Below are positions 40,037-48,973 of a stretch of DNA of 64,000 nucleotides, piece by piece. Both the position numbers and the translations under genes were made by a program. The DNA lies in the NCBI RefSeq assembly GCF_040549485.1, contig NZ_JBEPTK010000003.1:434001-498000 (forward strand), read 5' to 3'. This DNA is from Constrictibacter sp. MBR-5 (lineage in GTDB: Bacteria; Pseudomonadota; Alphaproteobacteria; JAJUGE01). A model generated the notes under the pieces. It ran no database searches. It was not told where the DNA came from and was given only the letters and a program-made list of their open reading frames with translations. Each line of letters begins with the position of its first letter. Positions within the stretch are counted from its first letter, which is position 1.

Positions 40037-42733
40037 ATGGAGCAATCGGCAGGGATCGGGAAGTTGCCCCCTGTTGTGAGCGCTGCCTTGCAGCGTCCAT
40101 CCGGCGCACGCTTCTACAAATGCGCATTGCAGGTCAATCCATACGAGTATGTGGAGCGCCATCCGAAGGGGGAGAGCTTCGCGGATGAGGACAGCTATAA
40201 CGCTGCCGTGCTCAATGCGCTGCAGGACCAGGGCGTCGAAGTCATTGCCATCACCGATCATTACCGCGTGAAGTCCGGGCTTAGTCTTGCGGTCGCTGCG
40301 GAGCAGCGCGGCCTGCATGTCTTCCGCGGCTTCGAAGCCTGTTCGAAGGACGGCGTGCATATCCTGTGTCTCTTCGATCCCGGTACTGATGTCGACAAGA
40401 TCGATCGGTTCATTGGCGAATGCGGCGTTCATGATGATTCGGAAGATTCTCCCGCAGGAACCAAGGACTGCGACGAACTGATGACGGCCTGCACCCGGCG
40501 ATGGGGCGGTATTCCGGTGGCCGCTCATGTATGTTCCGCCGGCGGTTTGCTGGCAACGCTACGCGGGCAGCCAGCCATCAAGGCTTGGCGGCACGAGCAT
40601 TTGCACGCCTGCTGTCTTCCGGGGCCGGTCGACCGCGCACCGGAGAACCATCGGCCGATCATCCAGAACCGTAATGCGGACTATATGCGCGAGCGTCCGA
40701 TCGCAGTTGTCAACGCACAGGACGTGAGCTCGCCTGCGCAGGCTGCCGCGCCGGGCGCGTGCTGCTGGATCAAGATGGCATCGGTATCGGTGGAGGGTCT
40801 GAAACAAGCCTTCCTTGACCCGGTATCTCGCATCCGTCTCGTCTCCGATGACGAGCCGGAGGATCACAGTGAATTGCTGGCGATTGCGTGGGAGGGCGGC
40901 TTTCTCGACGGAATCGGTATTCACTTCAATGAAAACCTAAATGTGATGATCGGCGGCCGTGGAACCGGCAAGTCCACCATCATCGAAAGTGTGCGTTTTG
41001 TGCTGGATATCGCGCCTCTCGGCGATGAAGCCGGCAAGTTGCACAAGTCGTTCGTGTCGCAGGTGCTCGGCGCCGGAACGAAAGTTTCACTTCTTCTGCG
41101 CTCGCATACCCCGTCGCCACGAGAATATCTCATCGAGCGCACTGTGGGGAACCGCCCCACCGTGAAGGATTCGTCCGGCGAGCTGACAGAGCTTTCGACC
41201 CGCGACGTATCTGTCGGAATCGAGATATTCGGACAGCATGAGATATCGGAGCTAGCTCGCAGCCCTGAACGCCTGACGGGACTTCTTGATCGCTTTGTCG
41301 ATACCGCCCCCGGTGATGCGGCAAAGCGCAGCGAACTCAGCAATCGTCTCGGTGATACGAGGACGGAAATTGCCGGTATCGAGACGCAACTGAAGCGGAT
41401 CGACGAGGAGCTTGCCGCGCTTCCCGGACTGCGCGAAACTCTGCAGCGCTACAAGGATCTCGGTCTTGAGGAGAAGCTGAAAGACAAGAAGCAGCTCGTC
41501 ACGGAAGAAGGTGTCCTGAAAAGCGTCGATTCCATCATCGACGATGCCCAGGAAATGCGGGACGCCTTCGGCGACGAGTACGTTCCCGACGTCTCCCGCT
41601 TAGACGAAGACGGCCTGAAAGAACTCGGCGGCGCCGACATCCTTCGCAAGGCCAGGCCGCACATCGAGACGTTCAAGACCGAAACCGCTGCTGCGCTAGC
41701 AAGCCTTGACGATGCGATCACAAAGGCGCGGGCGGGTCTGCAGGACGTTCGCACGGAATGGGCTGGCCGCAGCGCACAGGTGGAGGAAGCGCACCAGAAG
41801 ACGCTGAGAGAACTCGCGAAGGACGGCATAGACGGGAGCGAGTACACCGCCGTGCTGCAACGGATCGAGCAGCTTGAGCCGAAAAAGAGCCGGCAGGCCA
41901 AGCTGGGGGATGATCTGAAGGAGGCGAACAAGAAGCGCCGCAAGGCGCTCGAGGAATGGGAGGATACGAAATCCGCACAATTCCGCGCGCTTGAACGCGC
42001 CGCGAAGAAGGTTAGCCGCAAACTGGGCGATCGGGTTCGGGTGAGCGTTACCGCGACAGGCGATCGGGCCGCGCTTGAAGAACATCTGCGCAGGCTCGGC
42101 GGCCGCGTCTCCGATATGGTGAATGCGCTGAACAAAAAGCAGCCGCTTTCGGTGCGTGCGCTTGCGCAGGCCTGCCGCGAAGGCAAGGGGGCGATAGTTG
42201 ACGCGTTTCCCATGCCACCCGCACAGGCGGAGAAGCTTGCCGGTGCAGAATCGTCCTTCATCATGGAGTTGGAAGAGATCGACCTGCCGGCGACCACAAC
42301 CGTGCAGCTAAATGTTGCGCGGGAAGGAGCTCCGGCCGTGTGGCGTAAACTGGACGAGCTATCCACCGGACAAAAGGCCACGGCCGTTCTCCTGCTTCTC
42401 CTGCTGGAATCGCCGGGGCCGCTTCTGATCGACCAGCCTGAGGACGATCTGGACAATCGGTTCATTACCGATGGGATCGTGCCGCAGATCAAGCAGGAGA
42501 AACGGCGTCGTCAGTTTGTTTTCGCGACACATAACGCGAACATTCCTGTCCTTGGCGACGCCGAACTCATTGCGGCGCTGGAACCTGCCGGATCTTCGGA
42601 CGGATCAGAAGTGCACCTGCCGGACCGGAATCTCGGTTCGATTGACTCGGAGTATGTTCGGGAACTCGTTGGGGAAACCCTCGAAGGCGGCAAAGCCGCG
42701 TTCGAAATGCGTCGCCTGAAATACGGGTACTGA
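40037..42733 (+). CDS. TrlF-like PHP/ATPase, putative anti-phage protein
   Basis: 898 residues. Residues about 12-250 are PHP-like, keeping AITDHYR and FRGFEACSKDG, but the first HxH motif reads QVN (KCALQVNPY), so the metal site is incomplete. An SMC/RecN-like ABC ATPase follows, with Walker A GGRGTGKST (306-314), a coiled-coil middle (about 430-720), signature LSTGQK at about 775 and Walker B LLIDQPEDDL at about 797. This is the TrlF family layout, found in defence islands and tRNA-related contexts. GGAG precedes ATG 40037. Base composition is lower than in the core genes. Confidence 0.75.
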   Translation: MEQSAGIGKLPPVVSAALQRPSGARFYKCALQVNPYEYVERHPKGESFADEDSYNAAVLNALQDQGVEVIAITDHYRVKSGLSLAVAAEQRGLHVFRGFEACSKDGVHILCLFDPGTDVDKIDRFIGECGVHDDSEDSPAGTKDCDELMTACTRRWGGIPVAAHVCSAGGLLATLRGQPAIKAWRHEHLHACCLPGPVDRAPENHRPIIQNRNADYMRERPIAVVNAQDVSSPAQAAAPGACCWIKMASVSVEGLKQAFLDPVSRIRLVSDDEPEDHSELLAIAWEGGFLDGIGIHFNENLNVMIGGRGTGKSTIIESVRFVLDIAPLGDEAGKLHKSFVSQVLGAGTKVSLLLRSHTPSPREYLIERTVGNRPTVKDSSGELTELSTRDVSVGIEIFGQHEISELARSPERLTGLLDRFVDTAPGDAAKRSELSNRLGDTRTEIAGIETQLKRIDEELAALPGLRETLQRYKDLGLEEKLKDKKQLVTEEGVLKSVDSIIDDAQEMRDAFGDEYVPDVSRLDEDGLKELGGADILRKARPHIETFKTETAAALASLDDAITKARAGLQDVRTEWAGRSAQVEEAHQKTLRELAKDGIDGSEYTAVLQRIEQLEPKKSRQAKLGDDLKEANKKRRKALEEWEDTKSAQFRALERAAKKVSRKLGDRVRVSVTATGDRAALEEHLRRLGGRVSDMVNALNKKQPLSVRALAQACREGKGAIVDAFPMPPAQAEKLAGAESSFIMELEEIDLPATTTVQLNVAREGAPAVWRKLDELSTGQKATAVLLLLLLESPGPLLIDQPEDDLDNRFITDGIVPQIKQEKRRRQFVFATHNANIPVLGDAELIAALEPAGSSDGSEVHLPDRNLGSIDSEYVRELVGETLEGGKAAFEMRRLKYGY

Positions 42734-43207
42734 GAGGAGTTTGAGAAAGGTTCCCACTGCGGCAGTTCTGTGATTCTTGGCGTGTCGGACCCGACGTGGA
42801 GAACCGACGCCGATGCCGAGACGGAAGCGCCGCAGCGGCGAGCGTATGACACCGACCTGACGGACGGTCAGTGGACGCTGATCGCACCGCTGTTCACCGA
42901 AGCGAACCCCGGCGCTCGGCCGCGCAAGGCGGCTTCGCGCGAGTCGGGGAATGCGATGCTCAATTTCCTACGCATCGACATGGGGCTAGGATCTGCTCCC
43001 GCACGACCTACCCGCCCTGGCAGGTCGTCCACTCCTATTTCCGGCGGTGGGACCGGGGGGCGTATGCTCAGGCGATGGCAATGAGGCTTCTCAATCGCTC
43101 TATCAACCAGCGAACTGGGCTTTCGGATTCGAATGCATAGAATGCTTGAGTGTTCCCATTTTGATCTTAGTCTTCCTGATCAACGGCGGTTACTTCAACT
43201 AACATAG
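42734..43207. other. Spacer containing an insertion-sequence scar
   Basis: Between the TrlF-like gene and the next gene only the transposase remnant at 42836-43085 is recognisable. The flanks are AT-richer and show no intact gene; no clean terminal inverted repeats were found. Confidence 0.45.
42836..43085 (+). pseudogene. IS5-group transposase remnant, frameshifted and truncated
   Basis: One frame carries RRAYDTDLTDGQWTLIAPLF and GARPRKAASRE, the classic N-terminus of IS5/IS427-type transposases (DUF4096). About 30 codons later similarity continues in another frame as PPWQVVHSYFRRWD. The catalytic DDE domain is missing. At least one indel and a truncation make it dead. It lies directly after the TrlF-like gene and may have contributed to the acquisition or decay of this region. 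Confidence 0.75.
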
Positions 43208-43857
43208 CTAGCTCTTCTGCCGTGCTCCCGATTCATGATCAGTCCACCCGGCCGCAATGTCAGTAAGCACGTCACTGATGCTTCCTGCTGAGGTGGCAAG
43301 CCTGCCGTCGACAACATGAAGAAGGTCATGCTCCTCCTCATAGCGATAGCTGGCCTCAAATTCTTCGACTGCATCTCCTGCTAAGTGGACGCCCTGATCG
43401 GTCAGCCGCTCGTAAGCGGCCACCACAAAATTAAATAGTGCAGGGTTTATATTTACAAGCGGGCCGTACCAATGGAAAACGTCCTCACAAGCTTTCCGTG
43501 CCTCGTTCTGATAGGCGTAGTCTCGTCAATTGCCGCAATGACAGAATCTCGGGGAACAAGGCACAATATCATCAAGTCCGTCAAAATAGGATAATCGCCG
43601 ACCGGGATTATTCGGATGATGTGCCGTAATTCTTGTCTGTGGTGAAAATAATTGCGAAGACACTTCAGGGCTGTAAATTCCGGGATAGAAAAAAAATCTA
43701 CGCCTAGGCTAATTCTCAGTCGATCGTTCAAACTGTGCCCCGCCTCAAGCAAGGCAAACAGCGTGTCCCGACTGGGCGAGCGGCAATGCCCCTGATAAAG
43801 CCGGAAAAAGCGCTCAGACGCTGCGCTGACATTCAAAAGATCCGCATCTGTAGCCAT
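43208..43857 (-). pseudogene. HEPN-like hypothetical gene broken by one frameshift
   Basis: An N-terminal frame (43857 to 43453, 134 residues) and a C-terminal frame (ending 43208) join well if one base is inserted or deleted near 43520-43530. Downstream of that point the second frame continues as DYAYQNEARKACEDVFHWYG into VVAAYERLTDQGVH. The combined protein would be about 215 residues. RNYFHHR at 68-74 resembles the HEPN R-x4-H motif of nucleases and toxins, but the family is uncertain. A sequencing error or programmed frameshift is also possible. Confidence 0.6.
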
Positions 43858-44229
43858 TCTGCTCCTCTATTGATCCTTCGACAAATTGCTTGATCACCTG
43901 TTTCCTCAACGAACGGCGTCGTGATCGGTCAGCGCGGGTCGCGACGGCAATGCCAGCCGGCCGACGGTCCGAATCGTTTCCGCCACCCCTTAAATCGGGC
44001 AGAGGTCAACTGAAAGCGCGCCGCCGGTCAAGCCGGCTGAATCTGCCGGCGACGCGACGGTTCGCACTGGCGACCTAGGATAATGATCCGATATAGTGGC
44101 TCTTCCCCCCGCGCGGGGCACTGCTGTTGGACATGGTCGAGACAGGCGCTACCGGCCGGCGATGCCGGCCATGGGGCGGCGTGTCCGGGCGGCGGGAAGG
44201 ACGACCGCCGCGCGCGCGTTCCGCCGCTC
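43858..44229. other. Right end of the second island, no gene
   Basis: About 370 nt where composition rises back to that of the core. Open frames on both strands here lack ribosome sites and protein-like composition. Confidence 0.4.
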
Positions 44230-44530
44230 CGTCGTGAAACGTCGCCGAACGGTGTTCCACAACGTTTCACAGGCTGCCGCGCCACCCCCACGAAAAGGAA
44301 TGAAACACCACCCTCCGCGCCGCAGGCGCTCCGCCGCCCGCCGTGCAACATTTCCCGAATAGTGTCCCACAACGTTTCACAGGCTGCGGCGGCACCCCAC
44401 GAAAGGGAATGAAACACCATCCGTCGCGCAGCAGGCGCGCCGCGCCCGCCGTGCAACGTTTCCCGAATAGTGTTCCACAACGTTTCACAAGGGGCCGCGG
44501 CACCCCCATAAAACCCCACAAAAACCTATC
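44230..44530. repeat. 108-bp tandem repeat, three copies
   Basis: Copies begin at about 44230, 44339 and 44447 (period 108-109 bp); the third is incomplete. Each unit contains a hyphenated palindrome, best in copy 1: GTGAAACGT, a 20-nt spacer, then ACGTTTCAC. Each also contains GGAATGAAACACCA, replaced in copy 3 by a degenerate end. Long open frames on both strands read through the repeat only because its length is near a multiple of three. Confidence 0.7.
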
Positions 44531-44612
44531 CCGGCCTCGCGGCCGGGCCGCCGTCGCGGTGGACCCTCCGCCCGCGACGCCGCACCAACTGACCGCCCGC
44601 GGCCGCGCCGCG

Positions 44613-45494
44613 TCACTTTACCCCTGTGATGCTTTCGATGGTCGCGCGGGGGTCGCGCATGGGCCAGCGGCCGGCTTCGACCTGGGCGACGAAGTCGGCG
44701 ATGGCGCGGTTGAACAGGTCCGGCTCCTCCAGGTTCAGGGTGTGGCCGGTGTTGGGCATGACGAAGAGGGCGGCCGAGGGGATGGCGCGTTTCATGAAGA
44801 TGTTGGGGATGAGGCAGGGCCAGTCCTCGTCGCCGGTGACGATGAGGGTGGGGACGGTGATCTTCTTCATGCCCTCTTCCAGGTCGAAGATCGACGGCCG
44901 TTCCTTCTGCACGCCCTGCTGGGTGTTGGCCGAACCTTCGGCGGAGTGCTCGGCGAGCTGGTCGGCGAATTCCCGCCAGCCGCGCGGGTCCTTGTTCTGG
45001 AGCTGCACGCGGGTCGGGCCGAGGGCATAGGTCTCGGCGAACTTGGGCATGCCGTCGCGGCGCAGGCGGTCGGCGATGATGTCGGCCTCGCCGCGGAATT
45101 TGGCGCTCTGCTCCTTCTCCGCCCCGTAGCCGCAGCCGGCGATGAGCAGGGAGAGGGCGCGCTCGGGGTAGGTGAGGCCGAAATGCAGGGTGGCGAAGCC
45201 GCCCATCGAGAGGCCCACGATATGGGCCTTGTCGATGCCGAGCCCGTCGAGGACGCAGCGGATGTCGGTGCAGGCGCGGGCCTGGGAGTAGGAGGACGCA
45301 TCGGGCGGCACGTCGGACGGCGGGAAGCCGCGGGCGCCGTAGGTGATGCAGCGGTGGCGGCGCGACAGGGCGCGCACCTGCGGCTCCCAGCTGCGGTGGT
45401 CGCCGGCGAACTCGTGGACGAAGACGATCGGCGAGCCGGAGCCGGTCTCCTCGTAATAGAGCTTCACGCCGTCGTCGGTGGTGATGGTGGGCAA
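44613..45494 (-). CDS. Alpha/beta hydrolase
   Basis: 293 residues. Oxyanion region HEFAGDHRSWEPQ (26-38), nucleophile elbow GLSMGG (Ser near residue 103), acid in VTGDEDWP and His in TGHTLNLEEP are all present. It is a paralogue of the serine-less 26501-27346 protein, sharing EPQVRALxRRHR, SDVPPD and VxAGRW. The substrate is unknown; it may hydrolyse an ester or enol-lactone in the following catabolic cluster. Upstream of it lies a palindromic repeat. Confidence 0.9.
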   Translation of the reverse strand: MPTITTDDGVKLYYEETGSGSPIVFVHEFAGDHRSWEPQVRALSRRHRCITYGARGFPPSDVPPDASSYSQARACTDIRCVLDGLGIDKAHIVGLSMGGFATLHFGLTYPERALSLLIAGCGYGAEKEQSAKFRGEADIIADRLRRDGMPKFAETYALGPTRVQLQNKDPRGWREFADQLAEHSAEGSANTQQGVQKERPSIFDLEEGMKKITVPTLIVTGDEDWPCLIPNIFMKRAIPSAALFVMPNTGHTLNLEEPDLFNRAIADFVAQVEAGRWPMRDPRATIESITGVK

Positions 45495-45606
45495 GGGCTC
45501 GCTCCTGTGCGGTGGGGATGGGGGGCGGACGGATGGTCCGCCCGGGCGGGAGGTGTCGTCAATCGGTGGCGGTGGCCGTTCGCTCCGTCATTGCGCGCCC
45601 CTCACC

Positions 45607-45700
45607 TCCGTCATTGCGAGGCGCGCAGCGCCGAAGCAACCCAGGGCGAGCGCTCAGGCCGTGGCCCTGGGTTGCTTCGCCTTCGGCTCGCAATGACGGA
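45607..45700. repeat. Dispersed palindromic repeat (GTCATTGCGAG family)
   Basis: The left arm 45607-45647 (CCGTCATTGCGAGGCGCG, ending GAAGCAACCCAGGGC) pairs with the inverted right arm 45664-45700 (GCCCTGGGTTGCTTCG, ending CTCGCAATGACGGA). A truncated arm precedes it at about 45584-45597 and a single diverged arm is at 16753-16795. It is a typical extragenic palindromic element, probably non-coding. Confidence 0.75.
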
Positions 45701-45710
45701 AGGAAAGGGA

Positions 45711-46709
45711 TCACAGCGTCGCGGCGATGCGTCCCAGGCGCTCGATGCTCTTCAGGACCAGGTCCTGGTCCAGGCCGGGCCACTGCATGCGCATGATGAA
45801 GTGCTCGACGCCCAGCCGGTCGCGATAGCGCTGGAGTTCGTCGCGCACGGCGGCCTCGTCGCCGATGATGAAGCGGTCGGTGCGGAAGTCGCCGAACGGC
45901 TGGTCGAAGCGGTCCTCGTGGGCCAGGATCTTGTCCTGTCCCCAGGAGGCGTAGGCCGCGTACTTGTATTTCAGCGGCCCCTCGGCGGCGGCGAGTGCGG
46001 CGGCCATGTCGGGGCCGACATAGCATTCGCGGCAGAGCGGATAGTCGGTGGCGGGGGGCAGGCCGGCCGCGGCGCGGGCGGTGCGGTAGAGCTTCAGCTG
46101 GCCCTCCAGCGCCGTAATGGTCGGGTAGAAGGTGATCAGCCACTCGTCGCCCAGGACGGCGGCGCGCTCGATGGCCTTCTCGACCACGGCGGCGACCCAG
46201 ACGGGCGGGCCCTTCGGCTGCTTCGGCTTGAGCGAGAGGCCGACGTCGTCGAGGTGGAAGTGCTTGCCGTGATGGGTGATGCGGTCCTCGGTCCACAGGC
46301 GGCGGACGAGGTCGAGGCCCTCGCGCATGCGGCCGACGCGCTCGTCCAGGCTGCGGCCGAGGGCGCCGAACTCCTCGCCGCGATAGCCCAGGCCGACGCC
46401 GAGCACGTAGTTGCCGTCGCTCAGCCAGTCCATGGTGGCGCTCTCCTCGGCCACCATGACCGGCTCCAGCGCCGGGAAGACGAGGATGTTGGGGCCGATC
46501 TGCATGCCCGCCGCCTCGGGCGCCAGCCGCGCCAGCAGCGGCACGGTCTGGAACATCTGGACCGGGGCGGTGATGAAATGCTGGGCCGCCCAGACCGAGG
46601 CGAAGCCGTTCGCCCGGGCGACGCGGACCTGCTCGACCAGGTTGTCGACCTGGGGGCCGAGCGGCGTGCCGGGCGTGAACTGCGTGGCGAGGTAGATGCC
46701 GACCTTCAA
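45711..46709 (-). CDS. LLM-class flavin-dependent oxidoreductase
   Basis: 332 residues with the luciferase-like TIM barrel. The N-terminal VGIYLATQFTPGTPL, the WAAQHFITAPVQMFQTV region and GVGLGYRGEEFGALGRSLDERVGRM (about 105-129) are classic. Uses reduced flavin (FMN or F420) to oxidise an organic substrate. TTG 46709 is supported by GGAGG 8 nt upstream; longer frames read the shadow of the divergent Liv promoter region. It is divergent from the Liv operon. Confidence 0.88.
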   Translation of the reverse strand: MKVGIYLATQFTPGTPLGPQVDNLVEQVRVARANGFASVWAAQHFITAPVQMFQTVPLLARLAPEAAGMQIGPNILVFPALEPVMVAEESATMDWLSDGNYVLGVGLGYRGEEFGALGRSLDERVGRMREGLDLVRRLWTEDRITHHGKHFHLDDVGLSLKPKQPKGPPVWVAAVVEKAIERAAVLGDEWLITFYPTITALEGQLKLYRTARAAAGLPPATDYPLCRECYVGPDMAAALAAAEGPLKYKYAAYASWGQDKILAHEDRFDQPFGDFRTDRFIIGDEAAVRDELQRYRDRLGVEHFIMRMQWPGLDQDLVLKSIERLGRIAATL

Positions 46710-46863
46710 GGCGTGCCTCCGTTGCGGGCGTCTGGTGCGGGCTTCTCCGGCAGCGTCTTGCAAGAGGCGTTCCCGGGGCTCGCGGTGCGGGGGGCGCGGG
46801 GCGTTGGCCCGGTCCTTGCTGATCCGACGGCGGGAGTTCCGACCGACGGGGAGGCGAGGGCGC

Positions 46864-48042
46864 ATGCGCAGGACACTGGTGACGCTGGCGGGGGCTGCCG
46901 GACTTGCGGGACTGGCCGCGATGGCGGGGGCGCTGCCCGCCGCCGCGCAGGACGTGCCCGGCGTGACGAAGGACCGGATCGAGATCGGCGCCTTCGGCCC
47001 GTTTGCCGGCCCGGTCTACATGTACGGCAAGCTGGTGATGAACGGCGTCGACGCCGTCTTCGACAAGGTCAACGCCGAGGGCGGCGTCCACGGCCGCAAG
47101 CTCGTCCTCATCCGCGAGGACGACAACTGCAAGCCCGAGGGCGCCATCGCGGCGGTCAAGAAGCTGGCCTACGAGACGAAGGTGTTCGCGATCATCGGCG
47201 GCGCCTGCTCCAACGCGACGCTGGCGGCGACGCCGGAGCTGGAGAAGACGGGGATCCCGACCGTGATCAACTCGGCCGTCGCCGACGCGATCACCGATCC
47301 GGTGAAGCCGAACATCTACACGACCCAGCTGACCTCCTCGATCGAGAGCCGGGCGCAGCTGGACCGGGCGCTGAAGAGCGGGGCGAAGAAGATCGCGGTC
47401 ATCCGCATGACCGACGCCTGGGCCGAGGCGCGCTACAAGCCGCTGATGGCCTATGCCGAGCAGAAGGGCGTCAAGTTCGTCGAGAACGTCGAGCTGCAGA
47501 TCGACGCGAACGACGCCACGCCGCAGGCGCTGAAGCTGCGCATGTCGGGCGCCGACGCGATCGTCATGCTGCTCTATCCGAAGCCGGGTGCGGTCATCAT
47601 CCGCGACTCGCTGAAGCTCGGTTACAGCCCGATGTGGATCGGCCAGACGGGCATCAACGACCTCGACGCCTTCCGCAAGCAGGTCGGCGTCGACAGCGCG
47701 CTCGACAGGTTCGTGACGATCACGCCGACCAAGTACCAGCCGGGCAGCCCGGAGATGAAGCCCTGGGCCGACCGGATCAAGGCGCTCTTCCCGAACGACG
47801 AGCTGTCGACCTTCAACCTGAACGGCATCGGCAGCGCCCAGGTGATGGTCGAGGCGCTGAAGCGCGCCGGACCTGACCTCACCCGCGCCAAATTCCTCGA
47901 GGCGATGGGCACGATCAAGGGCATGGAGACCGCGGTCTACGCCGGCGAGATCAGCTGCGGCGGCGAGCCCAACCCCAGCCAGTGCAACCAGGACCCGGGC
48001 TGGCTGAAGCTGGTCGACGGCAAGCCGACGATCATCGACTGA
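46864..48042 (+). CDS. Branched-chain amino acid-type ABC transporter substrate-binding protein
   Basis: 392 residues with a signal peptide (cleavage after PAAAQ, residue 29) and a LivJ-like periplasmic fold, including IEIGAFGPFAGPVYMYGKLV, FAIIGGACSNATLA and YTTQLTSSIESRAQ. Liv-type binding proteins deliver branched-chain amino acids, amides or aromatic acids. First gene of the liv operon, 46 nt before the permease gene. Confidence 0.93.
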   Translation: MRRTLVTLAGAAGLAGLAAMAGALPAAAQDVPGVTKDRIEIGAFGPFAGPVYMYGKLVMNGVDAVFDKVNAEGGVHGRKLVLIREDDNCKPEGAIAAVKKLAYETKVFAIIGGACSNATLAATPELEKTGIPTVINSAVADAITDPVKPNIYTTQLTSSIESRAQLDRALKSGAKKIAVIRMTDAWAEARYKPLMAYAEQKGVKFVENVELQIDANDATPQALKLRMSGADAIVMLLYPKPGAVIIRDSLKLGYSPMWIGQTGINDLDAFRKQVGVDSALDRFVTITPTKYQPGSPEMKPWADRIKALFPNDELSTFNLNGIGSAQVMVEALKRAGPDLTRAKFLEAMGTIKGMETAVYAGEISCGGEPNPSQCNQDPGWLKLVDGKPTIID

Positions 48043-48088
48043 CCGCGGGCCTCCGCCGGTCGGCACGCAGAAGGTACGGGTCCGCGTC

Positions 48089-48973
48089 ATGGAGATGTTC
48101 AGCTATCTGCTGGCGACGGGGATCACGACGGGGGCGCTCTACGCCCTCGTCGCCCTCGGCATCGTCGTCGTCTACAAGGCGACGGGGGTGGTGAATTTCG
48201 CGCACGGCGAGATGTTCATGCTGGGCGGCTTCATGGCCTTCACGTTCCACGTGATGTTCGGCTGGCCCTACCTGGCGTCCCTCGTGCTGGCGGTGATCGG
48301 CGCCTTCGTCCTCGGCATCGTCGTCGACCGCGTCGCCTTCCGGCCGCTGATGCAGCGCCAGTCGCTGGTCAGCGTGCTGCTGGCGATGGTCGGCCTCTCC
48401 TTCGTGCTGAAGGGCGTGGCGCGCTGGCTGTGGGGCGGCAAGGGCGACTTCCTGACCTTCCCGCCGCTGGTCTCGCCGGAGCCGATCCTGTTCGGCGGCA
48501 TCATGATCATGTCGCAGCAGCTGGTCGTGGTCGGCGCCGCCGTGGCGGTGATGCTGGTCTTCGTCCTCTTCTTCCGCCTGACGCGCGCCGGCCGGTTCAT
48601 GCAGGCGACGGCCGACAACCCGAAGGCAGCGAAGCTGGTCGGCCTGCGTACCGACCGCGTCTACATGTACACCTTCGCCGTCGGTGCCGCCGTCGCCGGC
48701 GCCGCCGCGGTGCTGATGGCGCCGCTGACGATGCTCTATCCGGACATCGGCTTCGCCCTCTTCATCAAGGCCTTCGCCGCCGCGGTGCTCGGCGGCCTGA
48801 CCAGCATCACCGGCGCGATCGTCGGCGGGCTGCTGATCGGCATCATCGAGCAGCTGTCGGCCGGCTACATCGACACCGGCCTGCAGGAGGTGGCGGCCTT
48901 CATCGTGATCATGGTCGTGATGGTCTTCCTGCCGACCGGCCTGTTCGGCCAGCGCGCCGGGCGGAGGGTCTGA
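48089..48973 (+). CDS. livH: Liv-type ABC transporter permease (LivH)
   Basis: 294 residues with about eight transmembrane helices and signature stretches GVVNFAHGEMFMLGGFMAF (about 32-50), ATADNPKAAKLVGLRTDRVYM and GGLTSITGAIVGGLLIGIIE. It forms half of the membrane channel. The stop overlaps the next gene's start by 1 nt (TGATG). Confidence 0.94.
   Translation: MEMFSYLLATGITTGALYALVALGIVVVYKATGVVNFAHGEMFMLGGFMAFTFHVMFGWPYLASLVLAVIGAFVLGIVVDRVAFRPLMQRQSLVSVLLAMVGLSFVLKGVARWLWGGKGDFLTFPPLVSPEPILFGGIMIMSQQLVVVGAAVAVMLVFVLFFRLTRAGRFMQATADNPKAAKLVGLRTDRVYMYTFAVGAAVAGAAAVLMAPLTMLYPDIGFALFIKAFAAAVLGGLTSITGAIVGGLLIGIIEQLSAGYIDTGLQEVAAFIVIMVVMVFLPTGLFGQRAGRRV

Noticed and set aside
44028-44521. Minus-strand repetitive open frames through the tandem repeat
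   Set aside because: They exist because the repeat length is close to a multiple of three; no ribosome site or domain was found.
44230-44530. CRISPR array
   Set aside because: The period is 108 bp, the units match along their whole length, and there are no unique spacers or cas genes.
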